Source: Bacteroidaceae bacterium (GTDB lineage: Bacteria; Bacteroidota; Bacteroidia; Bacteroidales; Barnesiellaceae_A). From it: a stretch of DNA of 64,000 nt. Below are positions 56,701 to 64,000 of the stretch, piece by piece. Position numbers and translations under genes: made by a program. Each line of letters starts with the position of its first letter. Positions within the stretch are counted from its first letter, which is position 1. Location: assembly GCA_017555825.1 (NCBI GenBank), contig JAFZFQ010000037.1:32787-96786 (forward strand). The letters are read 5' to 3'. The notes under the pieces are model-generated. The model did no database searches. It saw nothing but the letters and a program-made list of their open reading frames with translations, and was not told the DNA's origin.

Positions 56701-56804
56701 AAGGTACACAAAACACAGCCGTACCTGCATCTGTAGAAGGTGTTTATGTTGTAGAGATAACATCGGCTACAGCGCACAAAGTTGCCAAGGTGGCAGTTTA
56801 TTAA
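53733..56804 (+). CDS. Secreted double Omp28-like T9SS cargo
   Basis: 1023 residues. Signal peptide about 1-20 (ending CRA). Two tandem halves of about 460-480 residues follow, each beginning with a thioredoxin-like Omp28 domain: EEFTGIHCGYCPQAH near residue 33 and EDFTGIHCGNCPDAH near residue 494. Each half ends in a beta-rich part with FL(I)KDMDGNVVYEFGPY-type sequence and a D-A-W-x-N-G-I-Y element. A T9SS type A sorting domain (AVYNAAGQCVYAA... KVAVY) closes it. The paired CxxC motifs suggest redox or disulfide activity at the cell surface, but this is inference. It is the first gene of a 5-gene surface locus; the next gene starts 30 bases on. Confidence 0.85.
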   Translation: MKKEFLLIVVMMLVANLCRAEHNVSTEPEYKKVLIEEFTGIHCGYCPQAHKIVAELLKAQPENVYAIAVHAGQYAVPNSDEPNFILPEGAAINSYFGITGYPSGMVNRQRVEDRIIISRTSWAVFARQETEQIAPVNLWMKSSYNEANRTLTVDVEGYYTADVNSGSNLLNVVLTESNIMGPQSGGGVGDEYMHQHMARAYLTSTWGDTITSCKKGDFFSKQYIYTVPEAINDVAVNPAELEVVVYVTENNENVLNVTGGRPEYPALVLPLEAEIAQTLIPINDVYGYDYFDINLINKSTEEITSATFNVSFNSVDYTVEWTGVAAPRATTTIRLPFDVSGLSKATGNKYVIKATAFNGVEYTSNKLADKFDAPVSVTPAVKIEFCPDEFADENRFLIKDMDGNVVYEFGPYEAGEYAYTAIKELVNLSPDTRYCFEVTDAWSNGIYDGYVKVYDCHGTLVDQLKSVDNHGARLFFNTASTNVSREVQKKKVYLEDFTGIHCGNCPDAHVVIAELLKAQGDKIYAAAIHAGHYAEPFEGQPDFRTPQGDSLDIYFETPGYPSGMLNRITFEGETEPMTSRNKWPEYARLVCDQDAPVNLWLGSTYNPETCVLTVNVEGYYTATVDADFNMLNLVITQSGIRGPQNGTSEGNNYIHDHVARVYLTPVWGDTIASCKEGDTFKRQYVYEVPADINGVATDVSNFEVLAYVCLDKTDVLNVVGARPEYPGFSLPMNAEIQQPLIPISGTYAYNYYELFLVNKSTDDIVEAGFDVRLNGVDYMTEWTGLAPARSTTLIKVPFNQSALIQSINEFTIKLGGVNYQLYDGNSISGDFQDPVETTPFNKFVIKTDKYADENQYLIKDMKGNVVHEFGPYPVGVVTEVTEELMLNADQTYCLEITDAWGNGIYLPRGTCKMYNAEGKLVTQLLEIKAHGTRAFFTTSVESAVEAVNADNAYAVHYSKADNAIQVVANGNEVYNVAVYNAAGQCVYAAQGTQNTAVPASVEGVYVVEITSATAHKVAKVAVY

Positions 56805-56834
56805 TAGATTGTTTAATTTCAGCACAACTATACG

Positions 56835-58580
56835 ATGAGACGCATCACATCGCTTATAGCTATCATATATGCCGTAGTGGCTCTTGCTCAATGGGGCAAG
56901 AGCCCTACCGAGGCATTGTGGATCAATACCGATGACTCTTATTTCTACGCATACGACTTGCAAAGTACCCCCAATGGCAATACTTGGTTTTGGTACAATG
57001 GCGAGGGTGATGTTCATTATGTACAGTTGTACGACTCTACCGGTGTAGCCCTGTTGGGCGATGAGTTGATGATGGTATCGGACCACCGCGACCGCATTAC
57101 CGGTTATATCAATCAAACACTCTTTGTCGACCGCGAGGGTAATGCCATTGTTGTGGTGTCTGACTTGCGTCATGCGCCGGCTAATACCGAATATGGCACA
57201 TATACCGCTTACAAAATCTCGCAAGAGGGCGAGATGTTGTGGGGCGAAGAGGGTGTGTCGCTCGACGGTGGCAATGGTACACACATCAACGCTTGTATGG
57301 GCATCACTCAGCTCAGCGATGATTCTTATGTGTTTACCTGGACACACTGTGGCGATGAAGAGGAAATATTCTCTATCGATGTACAACGTGTGAGCCCCGA
57401 CGGCCAATTGTTGTGGAACGCCGAAGAAACCCGCCTTACCGACCCCGAGGGAAAGGTAACATACTTCTGGCCCTATATAGTAGATGCCGGTATGGGACAA
57501 TGTATCTTGGTGTTTACTAAGGGTTCGGGTCAAGAACTTTGCGCTCGCAAACTCGACTTCGACGGCACACCCGTGTGGAGCGAAGATGCTCGTATATATC
57601 GCGGTGGTTTCCTCTCAACTCCGCTGTGGACACTCATCGACGTAGAGCCCTCGGGCGATGGTGGTGTTATTGTCACATGGTACGATGACCGCAACTATAC
57701 CAATATAGAGTCTATCTATATGTCGTATGTCAAGCCCAATGGCGAACTTGGTTTCTCTTCGGGCTTGGATGCCGAGAAGCTCACCTATTCGGGCTATCGC
57801 TCTCTCTCTACGGCATGTACCTACGATCCCGCCAGTGATTCGTTTATCGCCTTCTGGCGTGAGGCTACTCATGGTCAAAGCCAATACCGTCTTGTAGTAC
57901 AAAGTGTATCGAAAGAGGGTGAGTTGCTCTGGGGTGAAGAGGGTAAAATTGTAGAAGATTTCTGTGGCGATGTTTCCTACAACGACCTTCTCATGCGCAC
58001 TGCTCACGATGGCGAGTTGGCACTCTTCTTTATGCGTCGCAATGGCCTTGAGTATGGCAACGTAGATGTGTGCATGCAGATTGTCAATACCCATACCGGA
58101 GAGTTGCGTTGGGAAACATGCCAAGTGCTCACCGATACAGAAGGTATTACACAAAAAAACGAAATACAAGTATCAAACATGTTGCCCAATGGCTCATGGA
58201 TATTTGGCTGGGATGATCGTGGTACAGAGAGTATTCCCGACTACAAGCGATTGTATCTCAATCGTGCCAACTACGACGGAACCGTGGGTAATAAAGCCGA
58301 TGCAGCAGTAGATGATATAGAAGTATGTCAAAAAACTTCGCTTGAACTTGCCTCGTTTACCGACGAAAATGCTATATTTGCAGTAGAGGTTGTTGCCGAC
58401 ACACAAGCCACCCTTGCTATACACAATATCAATGGTGCATGTGTAGCAGTACCCTTCGAGGGACGCTTGCAAGCCGGCGCACACTGTGTTGAGTGCAACA
58501 TTGATATGCCTGCCGGTATATACCTTGCCACTCTCACTACCTCGCATGATGTGAAAACAATAAAACTAATAATCAAATAA
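56835..58580 (+). CDS. Tandem surface-protein family, member 1 (T9SS cargo)
   Basis: 581 residues. Signal peptide ends VALA|QW, so the mature protein begins with Gln. The body is made of short repeats of beta-propeller style: phrases such as E-(M/L)-LWGEEG, S-P-D-G-x-L-LWN, GxxVTWYDDRNYTNIES, and G-N-A-I-V-V-V-x-D recur. The end is a T9SS type A sorting domain (LAIHNINGACVAVPFEG... KTIKLIIK). Function unknown; a sugar- or protein-binding propeller on the surface is possible. It is the most divergent of the four paralogues. It starts 30 bases after the Omp28-like gene and 18 bases before member 2. Confidence 0.83.
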   Translation: MRRITSLIAIIYAVVALAQWGKSPTEALWINTDDSYFYAYDLQSTPNGNTWFWYNGEGDVHYVQLYDSTGVALLGDELMMVSDHRDRITGYINQTLFVDREGNAIVVVSDLRHAPANTEYGTYTAYKISQEGEMLWGEEGVSLDGGNGTHINACMGITQLSDDSYVFTWTHCGDEEEIFSIDVQRVSPDGQLLWNAEETRLTDPEGKVTYFWPYIVDAGMGQCILVFTKGSGQELCARKLDFDGTPVWSEDARIYRGGFLSTPLWTLIDVEPSGDGGVIVTWYDDRNYTNIESIYMSYVKPNGELGFSSGLDAEKLTYSGYRSLSTACTYDPASDSFIAFWREATHGQSQYRLVVQSVSKEGELLWGEEGKIVEDFCGDVSYNDLLMRTAHDGELALFFMRRNGLEYGNVDVCMQIVNTHTGELRWETCQVLTDTEGITQKNEIQVSNMLPNGSWIFGWDDRGTESIPDYKRLYLNRANYDGTVGNKADAAVDDIEVCQKTSLELASFTDENAIFAVEVVADTQATLAIHNINGACVAVPFEGRLQAGAHCVECNIDMPAGIYLATLTTSHDVKTIKLIIK

Positions 58581-58598
58581 CCTTAAAAAACCAAGTTT

Positions 58599-60350
58599 AT
58601 GAAAAAAACATTACTCCTTGTCGCAACAGCCGTAATGGCTTGCGTATCGGCCTTCGGTCAATGGAACAGTAATCCTGCCGAAAACCTCTTGGCATGGCCC
58701 GATGACAAAAGTTTCTACTACGAAGAGATGGGTATGACTCCCGATGGTGGTGTATGGATTGCAGTAAACCACCCTGTGAATGGTCGCATCTGCACTTCTT
58801 TGCAACTTGTCGACTCTCTTGGTAACCTCAAGTTCGAAGAGCCCCTTTTGGTATCGGATTATGATACTCGCTCATGGACTTCTTGTGGTCAAATTCTCTT
58901 TGTAGACCGTGATGGTAATGCTATCGTTTCGGTTAATGACTTCCGTTATAACGACGGTCCTGGCGAGTATGAGAACCACTCAGTTTATAAAATCTCTCCC
59001 GAGGGTGAGTTCCTTTGGGGCGAAGATGGTATCACATTGGAAGGCGAAGAGGTACACGACCTCGTTGCAGCCATGAACATCTGCCAACTCTCAGATGGTA
59101 GCTATGTATTTGCTTGGATGCACAACCGTGCCAATGGCGACTACAACATGATGACTATCGAGATGCAACGCGTGAGCCCCGATGGCGAAATGTTGTGGAA
59201 TGCCGAGGATGTGCGCTTGTATGACGAAAAAATTTCTTACCTCTATCCCTATGTAGTTGATGGTGGTAACAACCAAGTTATCTTGCTCTATGCCAAAGGT
59301 TCAGGTCAAGAACTCTTGGCTCGCAAACTCGACTTCGACGGTACTCCCGTATGGAGCAAAGATACTCGCGTGTACAATGCCGGCTTTGGTTCAATTCCTA
59401 TCTGGACAATCTTGGACGTACATCCCTCGGGCGATGGTGGTCTCATCGTTTCTTGGAATGACGACCGCTATTATACCAACGTTGAGTCGGTTTATATGGC
59501 ATACGTTAAGCCCAATGGTGAGCTTGGTTTCACTAGCGAAAATGGTCAAATTCTTGGTTTGATGGGCTGGCGCTCATTGCACGCAAGATGTCAATATGAC
59601 AAGGCTTCAGATGCTTTCTATGCTATTTGGGAAGAGTGTAGCTCTGGTCAATCTTGGAACCGCTTGGTGGCTCAAAAAATCAGCAAAGAGGGTGAGCTCT
59701 TGTGGGGCGAAGAAGCTCTCGAGTTGAAACCTATGGAGCAAACCGATTATGGTTACTTCTCTATCCAAAATGGTCCTGAAAATGAGGTAGCATTCTTCTA
59801 TATGCAAAATTACTCAGGTTCATTTGGCGATGTAGAGGCTTTTGTTACTACAGTCAACTATAACGACACAACTATCCGTCGTCAAAGCGAGTTTACCAAA
59901 AGCGACCGCGTGAGCGAGAAGACAAGCCTCGTTTCTTCTCCTATGTACGATGGCAAATATTGGATTGCAATGTTCGAGGATAATGGCGCTTCATTCGAAG
60001 AGAAGAAAATCGACCGCATCAAGTTGCAACGTATCAACGCCGACTTTACATTGGGTAATCCCAATGGCGACCAAGCTGTTGAGGGCGTACAAGCCGATGC
60101 CAATACTTTCATGGCACTTGCTACTCTTGTTGATGGCGAGGCTATGTTCGTGGCTAACATGAATGCTGCTACTCAAGCTACACTCGCTATCTATGATATC
60201 AATGGTGCGCTCGTAGCTACTCCCTTCGACGGTGTGTTGGCTGCCGGTAAGCAATATATCGAGTGGAACGCCAATGTTCCCGCCGGTATCTACTTGGCTA
60301 CTCTCACTACTGCCAATGGCGTAGAGACTGTAAAGATCCTTGTTAAATAA
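58599..60350 (+). CDS. Tandem surface-protein family, member 2 (T9SS cargo)
   Basis: 583 residues. Signal peptide ends AFG|QW. Same body plan as member 1: G-E-F-LWGEDG, S-P-D-G-E-M-LWN, GSGQELLARKLDFDGTPVWS, GGLIVSWNDDRYYTNVESVY, E-L-LWGEEA. T9SS type A sorting domain (LAIYDINGALVATPFDG... VETVKILVK) nearly identical in protein to members 3 and 4. No catalytic motif was recognised. Co-transcribed with members 1 and 3 (gaps of 18 and 16 bases). Confidence 0.83.
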   Translation: MKKTLLLVATAVMACVSAFGQWNSNPAENLLAWPDDKSFYYEEMGMTPDGGVWIAVNHPVNGRICTSLQLVDSLGNLKFEEPLLVSDYDTRSWTSCGQILFVDRDGNAIVSVNDFRYNDGPGEYENHSVYKISPEGEFLWGEDGITLEGEEVHDLVAAMNICQLSDGSYVFAWMHNRANGDYNMMTIEMQRVSPDGEMLWNAEDVRLYDEKISYLYPYVVDGGNNQVILLYAKGSGQELLARKLDFDGTPVWSKDTRVYNAGFGSIPIWTILDVHPSGDGGLIVSWNDDRYYTNVESVYMAYVKPNGELGFTSENGQILGLMGWRSLHARCQYDKASDAFYAIWEECSSGQSWNRLVAQKISKEGELLWGEEALELKPMEQTDYGYFSIQNGPENEVAFFYMQNYSGSFGDVEAFVTTVNYNDTTIRRQSEFTKSDRVSEKTSLVSSPMYDGKYWIAMFEDNGASFEEKKIDRIKLQRINADFTLGNPNGDQAVEGVQADANTFMALATLVDGEAMFVANMNAATQATLAIYDINGALVATPFDGVLAAGKQYIEWNANVPAGIYLATLTTANGVETVKILVK

Positions 60351-60366
60351 GTAAATGCTTGAAGTC

Positions 60367-62100
60367 ATGAAAAGACTTGCAATATTATCATCATTCGTGC
60401 TCATGGGTGCTATGGCATCCATGGCACAATGGGGCAATACTCCCAACGATTTCGTTTACGTTTTTCCCGAGCAATCGTTGTATGAGAGTCGTGTGATGAT
60501 GACATCTACCGGCAATACTTGGGTATTCTTCAGCTATCCCGAGGATGGTTGTACCAAGTATGGCTTGCAGTTGGTCGACTCGCTTGGAAACCTTGTTTTT
60601 GGCGAAAAACCCTTAGTTGTGTCGGATTATCCTACACGTACATACAATGTAGTAAATGAGTTTCTTACTGTAGACTCAGAGGGCAACGCTATTGTAGTGG
60701 CTCACGACTGTCGCTATAGCACACCCGAAGCTCAACAATTGAGCTATACCGCCTACAAAATATCACAAACCGGTGAGTTCCTTTGGGGCGAAGAGGGTGT
60801 AGCACTCTATGGCGAGGATGCCACCGACTTCAGTGCTTGCATGAGCACTGTAGAGATTGCCGACAAGAGCATCGTGTTTGCTTGGCAACAAAACGATCTC
60901 GAAACCAACACTGTGGCGATACGTCTGCAACGCATTAGCGCCGAGGGTGAAGTGCTTTGGAACCCCGACGAGGTGTGCATCAAGGCTGCGAAGACCGATT
61001 TTACCTATCCCTATTTGGTAGATGGTGGCAACAATCAAGTATTGCTCGTTTATGCCAAGGGTTCGGCCAAGGATCTCTATGTTCGCAAGATTGACTTCGA
61101 TGGTGCATCGGTATGGAGCGAAGATACTCAAATATACCGCAGTGGTTGGGGTAATGTACCCTTGCAATCGGTACTCGACGTGCAACCTTCAGGCGACAAC
61201 GGTGTTATCGTATCATGGTACGACGACCGCTACTATACCAACGTTGAGTCGGTATTTATGACCTATGTGAAGACCAACGGTGAGATTGGTTTTGCTGCCG
61301 GTGTCGATGGCCAAAAGTTGAGCTATGCAGGATGGCGTTCTTTCCGTCCCAAATGTAAATACGATCCCACAAGCGATGCTTTCTATGCTATATGGGAAGA
61401 GAGTAGCTCAAGCCAAAGCTGGAACCGCATCGTTGCCCAAAAACTCAACAAAGATGGTGAGTTGCTTTGGGGTGAGACCGGTCTCGAATTGCGCCCCTTG
61501 CAACAAGTGCGTTATGGCTACCAATCGGTACAAATGGGTCGTCCCGGTGAGATGGCATTCTTCTATATGGAGAACCAAGGTGGTACTTACGCCGACAACG
61601 TAACTACAATAGCAACTGTTGTAAACGTAAACGATACTACATTGCGTCGCGAATGCAACATTACCGAAGGTGTAGACTCACCCAAGCAAAATATGCGTTC
61701 GACTTATATGTATAACGACAGCTATTGGGTTATTGCCTGGAGTCATGGCAATCAAGCCAAGTCTCGCGTAGTTTTGCAACGTCTCAACAACGACCTCACT
61801 GTAGGTGTTCCCAATGCCGATGATGCAGTAGAGGGTGTTCGTGCCGAGAATGCTACTTTCATGGCACTTGCTACTCTTGTAGATGGCGAGGCTATGTTTG
61901 CTACCAACTTTGCCACAGCTACCCAAGCTACACTTGCCGTGTACGACATCAACGGTGCGCTCGTAGCAACACCCTTCGACGGTGTGTTGGCTGCCGGCAA
62001 GCAATACATCGAGTGGAATGCCAATGTACCCGCCGGTATCTACTTGGCTACACTCACTACCGCCAATGGCGTTGAGACCGTGAAAGTACTTGTTAAGTAA
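60367..62100 (+). CDS. Tandem surface-protein family, member 3 (T9SS cargo)
   Basis: 577 residues from the ATG at 60367 (MKRLAILSSF). An ATG four codons upstream (60355) is in frame, but the signal peptide is cleaner from 60367 and resembles the sisters. Signal peptide ends SMA|QW. Same propeller-like phrases as its neighbours (GEFLWGEEG, ISAEGEVLWN, GVIVSWYDDRYYTNVESVF, GELLWGETG) and a type A sorting domain. The 3' part shares 108 of 109 bases with member 4. Confidence 0.83.
   Translation: MKRLAILSSFVLMGAMASMAQWGNTPNDFVYVFPEQSLYESRVMMTSTGNTWVFFSYPEDGCTKYGLQLVDSLGNLVFGEKPLVVSDYPTRTYNVVNEFLTVDSEGNAIVVAHDCRYSTPEAQQLSYTAYKISQTGEFLWGEEGVALYGEDATDFSACMSTVEIADKSIVFAWQQNDLETNTVAIRLQRISAEGEVLWNPDEVCIKAAKTDFTYPYLVDGGNNQVLLVYAKGSAKDLYVRKIDFDGASVWSEDTQIYRSGWGNVPLQSVLDVQPSGDNGVIVSWYDDRYYTNVESVFMTYVKTNGEIGFAAGVDGQKLSYAGWRSFRPKCKYDPTSDAFYAIWEESSSSQSWNRIVAQKLNKDGELLWGETGLELRPLQQVRYGYQSVQMGRPGEMAFFYMENQGGTYADNVTTIATVVNVNDTTLRRECNITEGVDSPKQNMRSTYMYNDSYWVIAWSHGNQAKSRVVLQRLNNDLTVGVPNADDAVEGVRAENATFMALATLVDGEAMFATNFATATQATLAVYDINGALVATPFDGVLAAGKQYIEWNANVPAGIYLATLTTANGVETVKVLVK
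61921..62029 (+). repeat. 109-base direct repeat, copy 1 (member 3 sorting domain)
   Basis: Matches 63892-64000 in member 4 with one difference by eye. The match runs to the window edge, so the true repeat is longer. Confidence 0.9.
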
Positions 62101-62334
62101 GAATATTTTACATACTGAGGATGATGTGACTTTACAATTTGGTCTACATTTGCGATTGATTAATGCTAAAATGCTGATATGTAACAAAAAGTAGGATATT
62201 ATTATTTGGTGTATTAGTATTATTAAAACATTTTTGTTGTAGCAATAACATGCAGCATTTGTGTTCAAGACAAATAGTAACAGATAGCAAAATCATCAAA
62301 ATGTTTAAGATATTCAATTAAAAAAGTTCAAAAA
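62101..62334 (+). other. Intergenic region before member 4
   Basis: A/T-rich and without a gene. A possible -7 box TACATTTG (62145-62152) has no good -33. The longer gap suggests member 4 may have its own promoter, unlike members 1-3. Confidence 0.4.
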
Positions 62335-64000
62335 ATGAAAAAGTTATCAATGTTTGTATTAGCCCTTATTGCAGGTGTGTTGACATCGGTTGCTCAATGG
62401 GGTAATAATGCAGAAGAAAGTGTTGTTATTTACACTGGAGAATCAAACGAAATAGAGATGCTTATGGCTCCCAATGGTAATACCTGGGTGTATTTCCAAG
62501 CTCCTGTTAATGATGGAAGGGGCACACTTGGTGTATATTTGCAATTGTTGGACTCGGCCGGTAACAATCTTTTGGGCGAAGAACCCCTTTTGATTTCAGC
62601 TCATCCTACTCGTTCATGGACTACTTGCAACACATACTTGTTTGTTGACCGCGATGGTAATGCTATTGTAGCAGCACACGATATCCGTAATGCTCCCGAA
62701 ACACAATACCTCAGCTATCACATCTATAAAATTTCTCAAAAAGGTGAGTACCTTTGGGGTGAAGATGGTTTAGCTCTCGAAGGTGCCGAGGCATTCCCCA
62801 TGAACAGCCACATGTCAATGGTTCAAATGGATGACAATAGCTATGTGTTCACATGGAATTCGCTCAAGGACAACAATAACCTTTATGAGGTAAAGATGCA
62901 ACGCATTACCCCCGAAGGTGAGTTCTTGTGGAACATTGAAGACGTAATTCTTACCGACCCCGAAAACAAGATTAGCTATACATGGCCTACAGTGGTAGAT
63001 GCCGGTATGAATCAAGCAATCATTATCTACTTCAAAGGTAGTAGCTATGATATGTATGCTCGTAAGATTGATTTCGACGGCGCAAGTGTATGGTCAGAGG
63101 ACACTCGTTTGTATCGTGCCGGTTGGCCCGGCAGTATGCCCGCTTGGAGCTTGATAAACGTAGAGCCCTCAGGCGACGGTGGTGCCTTGGTTGCATGGAA
63201 CGACGACCGCTACCTTACCGGTATGGCAACATACATGACCTATGTGAAAGGTAACGGCGAAATCGGTTTTGCTGCAGGCGTTGATGGTCAACGACTCAGT
63301 TACGGCGACTACTTGGGTACCGAACCTGTTTGTAAGTACGACCCCCACACCGATTCTTTCTTGGCTGTATGGCGTGAGGCTTATTCGGCTGTAATGTTCC
63401 GCACAATGGCACAACGCTTGTCGAAAGACGGTGAGTTGCTTTGGGGCGAAGAGGGTATCGAATTGCATCCCTTCAGCAACCACCAATATGGTTACTACTC
63501 GATACAAACAGCTCCTAATGGCGAAGCTGCATTCTTCTACATGCACAACCAAACAACCTTTAGCAATACCGACGCCGGTGTTACACTCGTTAACACTGCC
63601 GATCCTACATTGCGTAGAGATTTTATCTTTACCGATACTGTAAATGTAAGTGAGAAAGCAGGTCTTTTGTCATCAAGATTGCATAACGACTCATACTGGA
63701 CAGTATTGTGGGAGGATGCTTATATCGGTGATGGTGCTACTATCAAAACACATCGCGTCAATACCGACTTGACAGTGGGTAGCCGCACCGATGGTGCTGT
63801 TGAAGCTGTTAAGAACAACAACACAACATTCTCGGTTGTAGCCGATATGGTACAAGGCAACACATTGTTTGCTGTAAACACACTTGTTGCTACCCAAGCT
63901 GCACTTGCCGTGTACGACATCAACGGTGCGCTCGTAGCAACACCCTTCGACGGTGTGTTGGCTGCCGGCAAGCAATACATCGAGTGGAATGCCAATGTAC
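62335..64000 (+). CDS. Tandem surface-protein family, member 4 (3' end cut by window)
   Basis: 555 codons to the window edge with no stop; the start is the ATG at 62335. Signal peptide ends TSVA|QW. Body as in the sisters: KGEYLWGEDG, ITPEGEFLWN, GGALVAWNDDRYLTGMATYM, GELLWGEEG. The sorting domain is cut at about its midpoint (LAVYDINGALVATPFDG... ASN). About 20-25 residues are probably missing. Confidence 0.85.
   Translation, partial: MKKLSMFVLALIAGVLTSVAQWGNNAEESVVIYTGESNEIEMLMAPNGNTWVYFQAPVNDGRGTLGVYLQLLDSAGNNLLGEEPLLISAHPTRSWTTCNTYLFVDRDGNAIVAAHDIRNAPETQYLSYHIYKISQKGEYLWGEDGLALEGAEAFPMNSHMSMVQMDDNSYVFTWNSLKDNNNLYEVKMQRITPEGEFLWNIEDVILTDPENKISYTWPTVVDAGMNQAIIIYFKGSSYDMYARKIDFDGASVWSEDTRLYRAGWPGSMPAWSLINVEPSGDGGALVAWNDDRYLTGMATYMTYVKGNGEIGFAAGVDGQRLSYGDYLGTEPVCKYDPHTDSFLAVWREAYSAVMFRTMAQRLSKDGELLWGEEGIELHPFSNHQYGYYSIQTAPNGEAAFFYMHNQTTFSNTDAGVTLVNTADPTLRRDFIFTDTVNVSEKAGLLSSRLHNDSYWTVLWEDAYIGDGATIKTHRVNTDLTVGSRTDGAVEAVKNNNTTFSVVADMVQGNTLFAVNTLVATQAALAVYDINGALVATPFDGVLAAGKQYIEWNANV
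63892..64000 (+). repeat. 109-base direct repeat, copy 2 (member 4 sorting domain)
   Basis: Partner of 61921-62029; continues beyond the window. Confidence 0.9.

Noticed and set aside
55860..57533. 557-codon minus-strand frame opposite the surface-protein genes
   Set aside because: It runs across two genes with signal peptides and sorting domains on the other strand; its product has no recognisable domain.

Overview
The window is chromosomal DNA from an anaerobic member of the order Bacteroidales (phylum Bacteroidota). Three things show this. Promoters carry the Bacteroidales -33/-7 form (TTG or TTTG, 18-21 bases, TAnnTTTG). Many secreted proteins end in a type IX secretion (T9SS) type A sorting domain. 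The core genes (ATP-type PEP carboxykinase, two-subunit 2-oxoglutarate:ferredoxin oxidoreductase, acetyl/succinyl-CoA transferase, GadC-like permease, EFR1-type flavodoxin-ferredoxin) fit a gut-type, succinate/propionate-forming Bacteroidales. Family or genus cannot be fixed from the sequence. No tRNA, rRNA, CRISPR array, complete insertion sequence or prophage was seen.

Layout. 1-2738: truncated EFR1-type protein, divergent from pckA. 2766-6937: two secreted modular T9SS cargo genes. 7015-8620: metK behind a leader that closely matches a SAM-II riboswitch. 8642-13932: cvpA-sufB, then the tight operon miaB-MFS-HD hydrolase. 14172-21237: small membrane-anchored protein plus CoA transferase, GadC-like permease diverging from a DcaP-like porin, and an Omp28-like T9SS cargo. 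21355-31092: Na/Pi cotransporter, TGS/uridine-kinase-like protein, and an operon of U32 peptidase, TPR protein and outer-membrane barrel. 31594-40057: a third modular T9SS cargo, GNAT-SulP, topA, and a BspA-like leucine-rich-repeat T9SS cargo. 40220-45171: rimP-nusA-infB. 45247-49098: YgjP-like metallopeptidase and korAB. 49114-53457: TPR-membrane-HTH regulator in an operon with a GH2 beta-galactosidase lipoprotein. 53733-64000: a surface-protein locus with a double Omp28-like protein followed by four tandem paralogues of about 580 residues, the last cut by the window end.

How the genes connect. The accessory theme is surface protein secretion: nine genes encode likely T9SS cargo (the ninth is truncated). 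Three of them, spread over 37 kb (2868, 32547 and 39954), share one promoter design: a C-rich tract beside an A/T inverted repeat, exactly 35 bases, TTG, exactly 20 bases, TAnnTTGC. This suggests one activator controls a scattered set of cargo genes, and it is the strongest candidate here for an undescribed system. The core genes cover anaerobic carbon flow (pckA, korAB, CoA transferase), SAM synthesis under riboswitch control, translation and transcription factors, and envelope transport.
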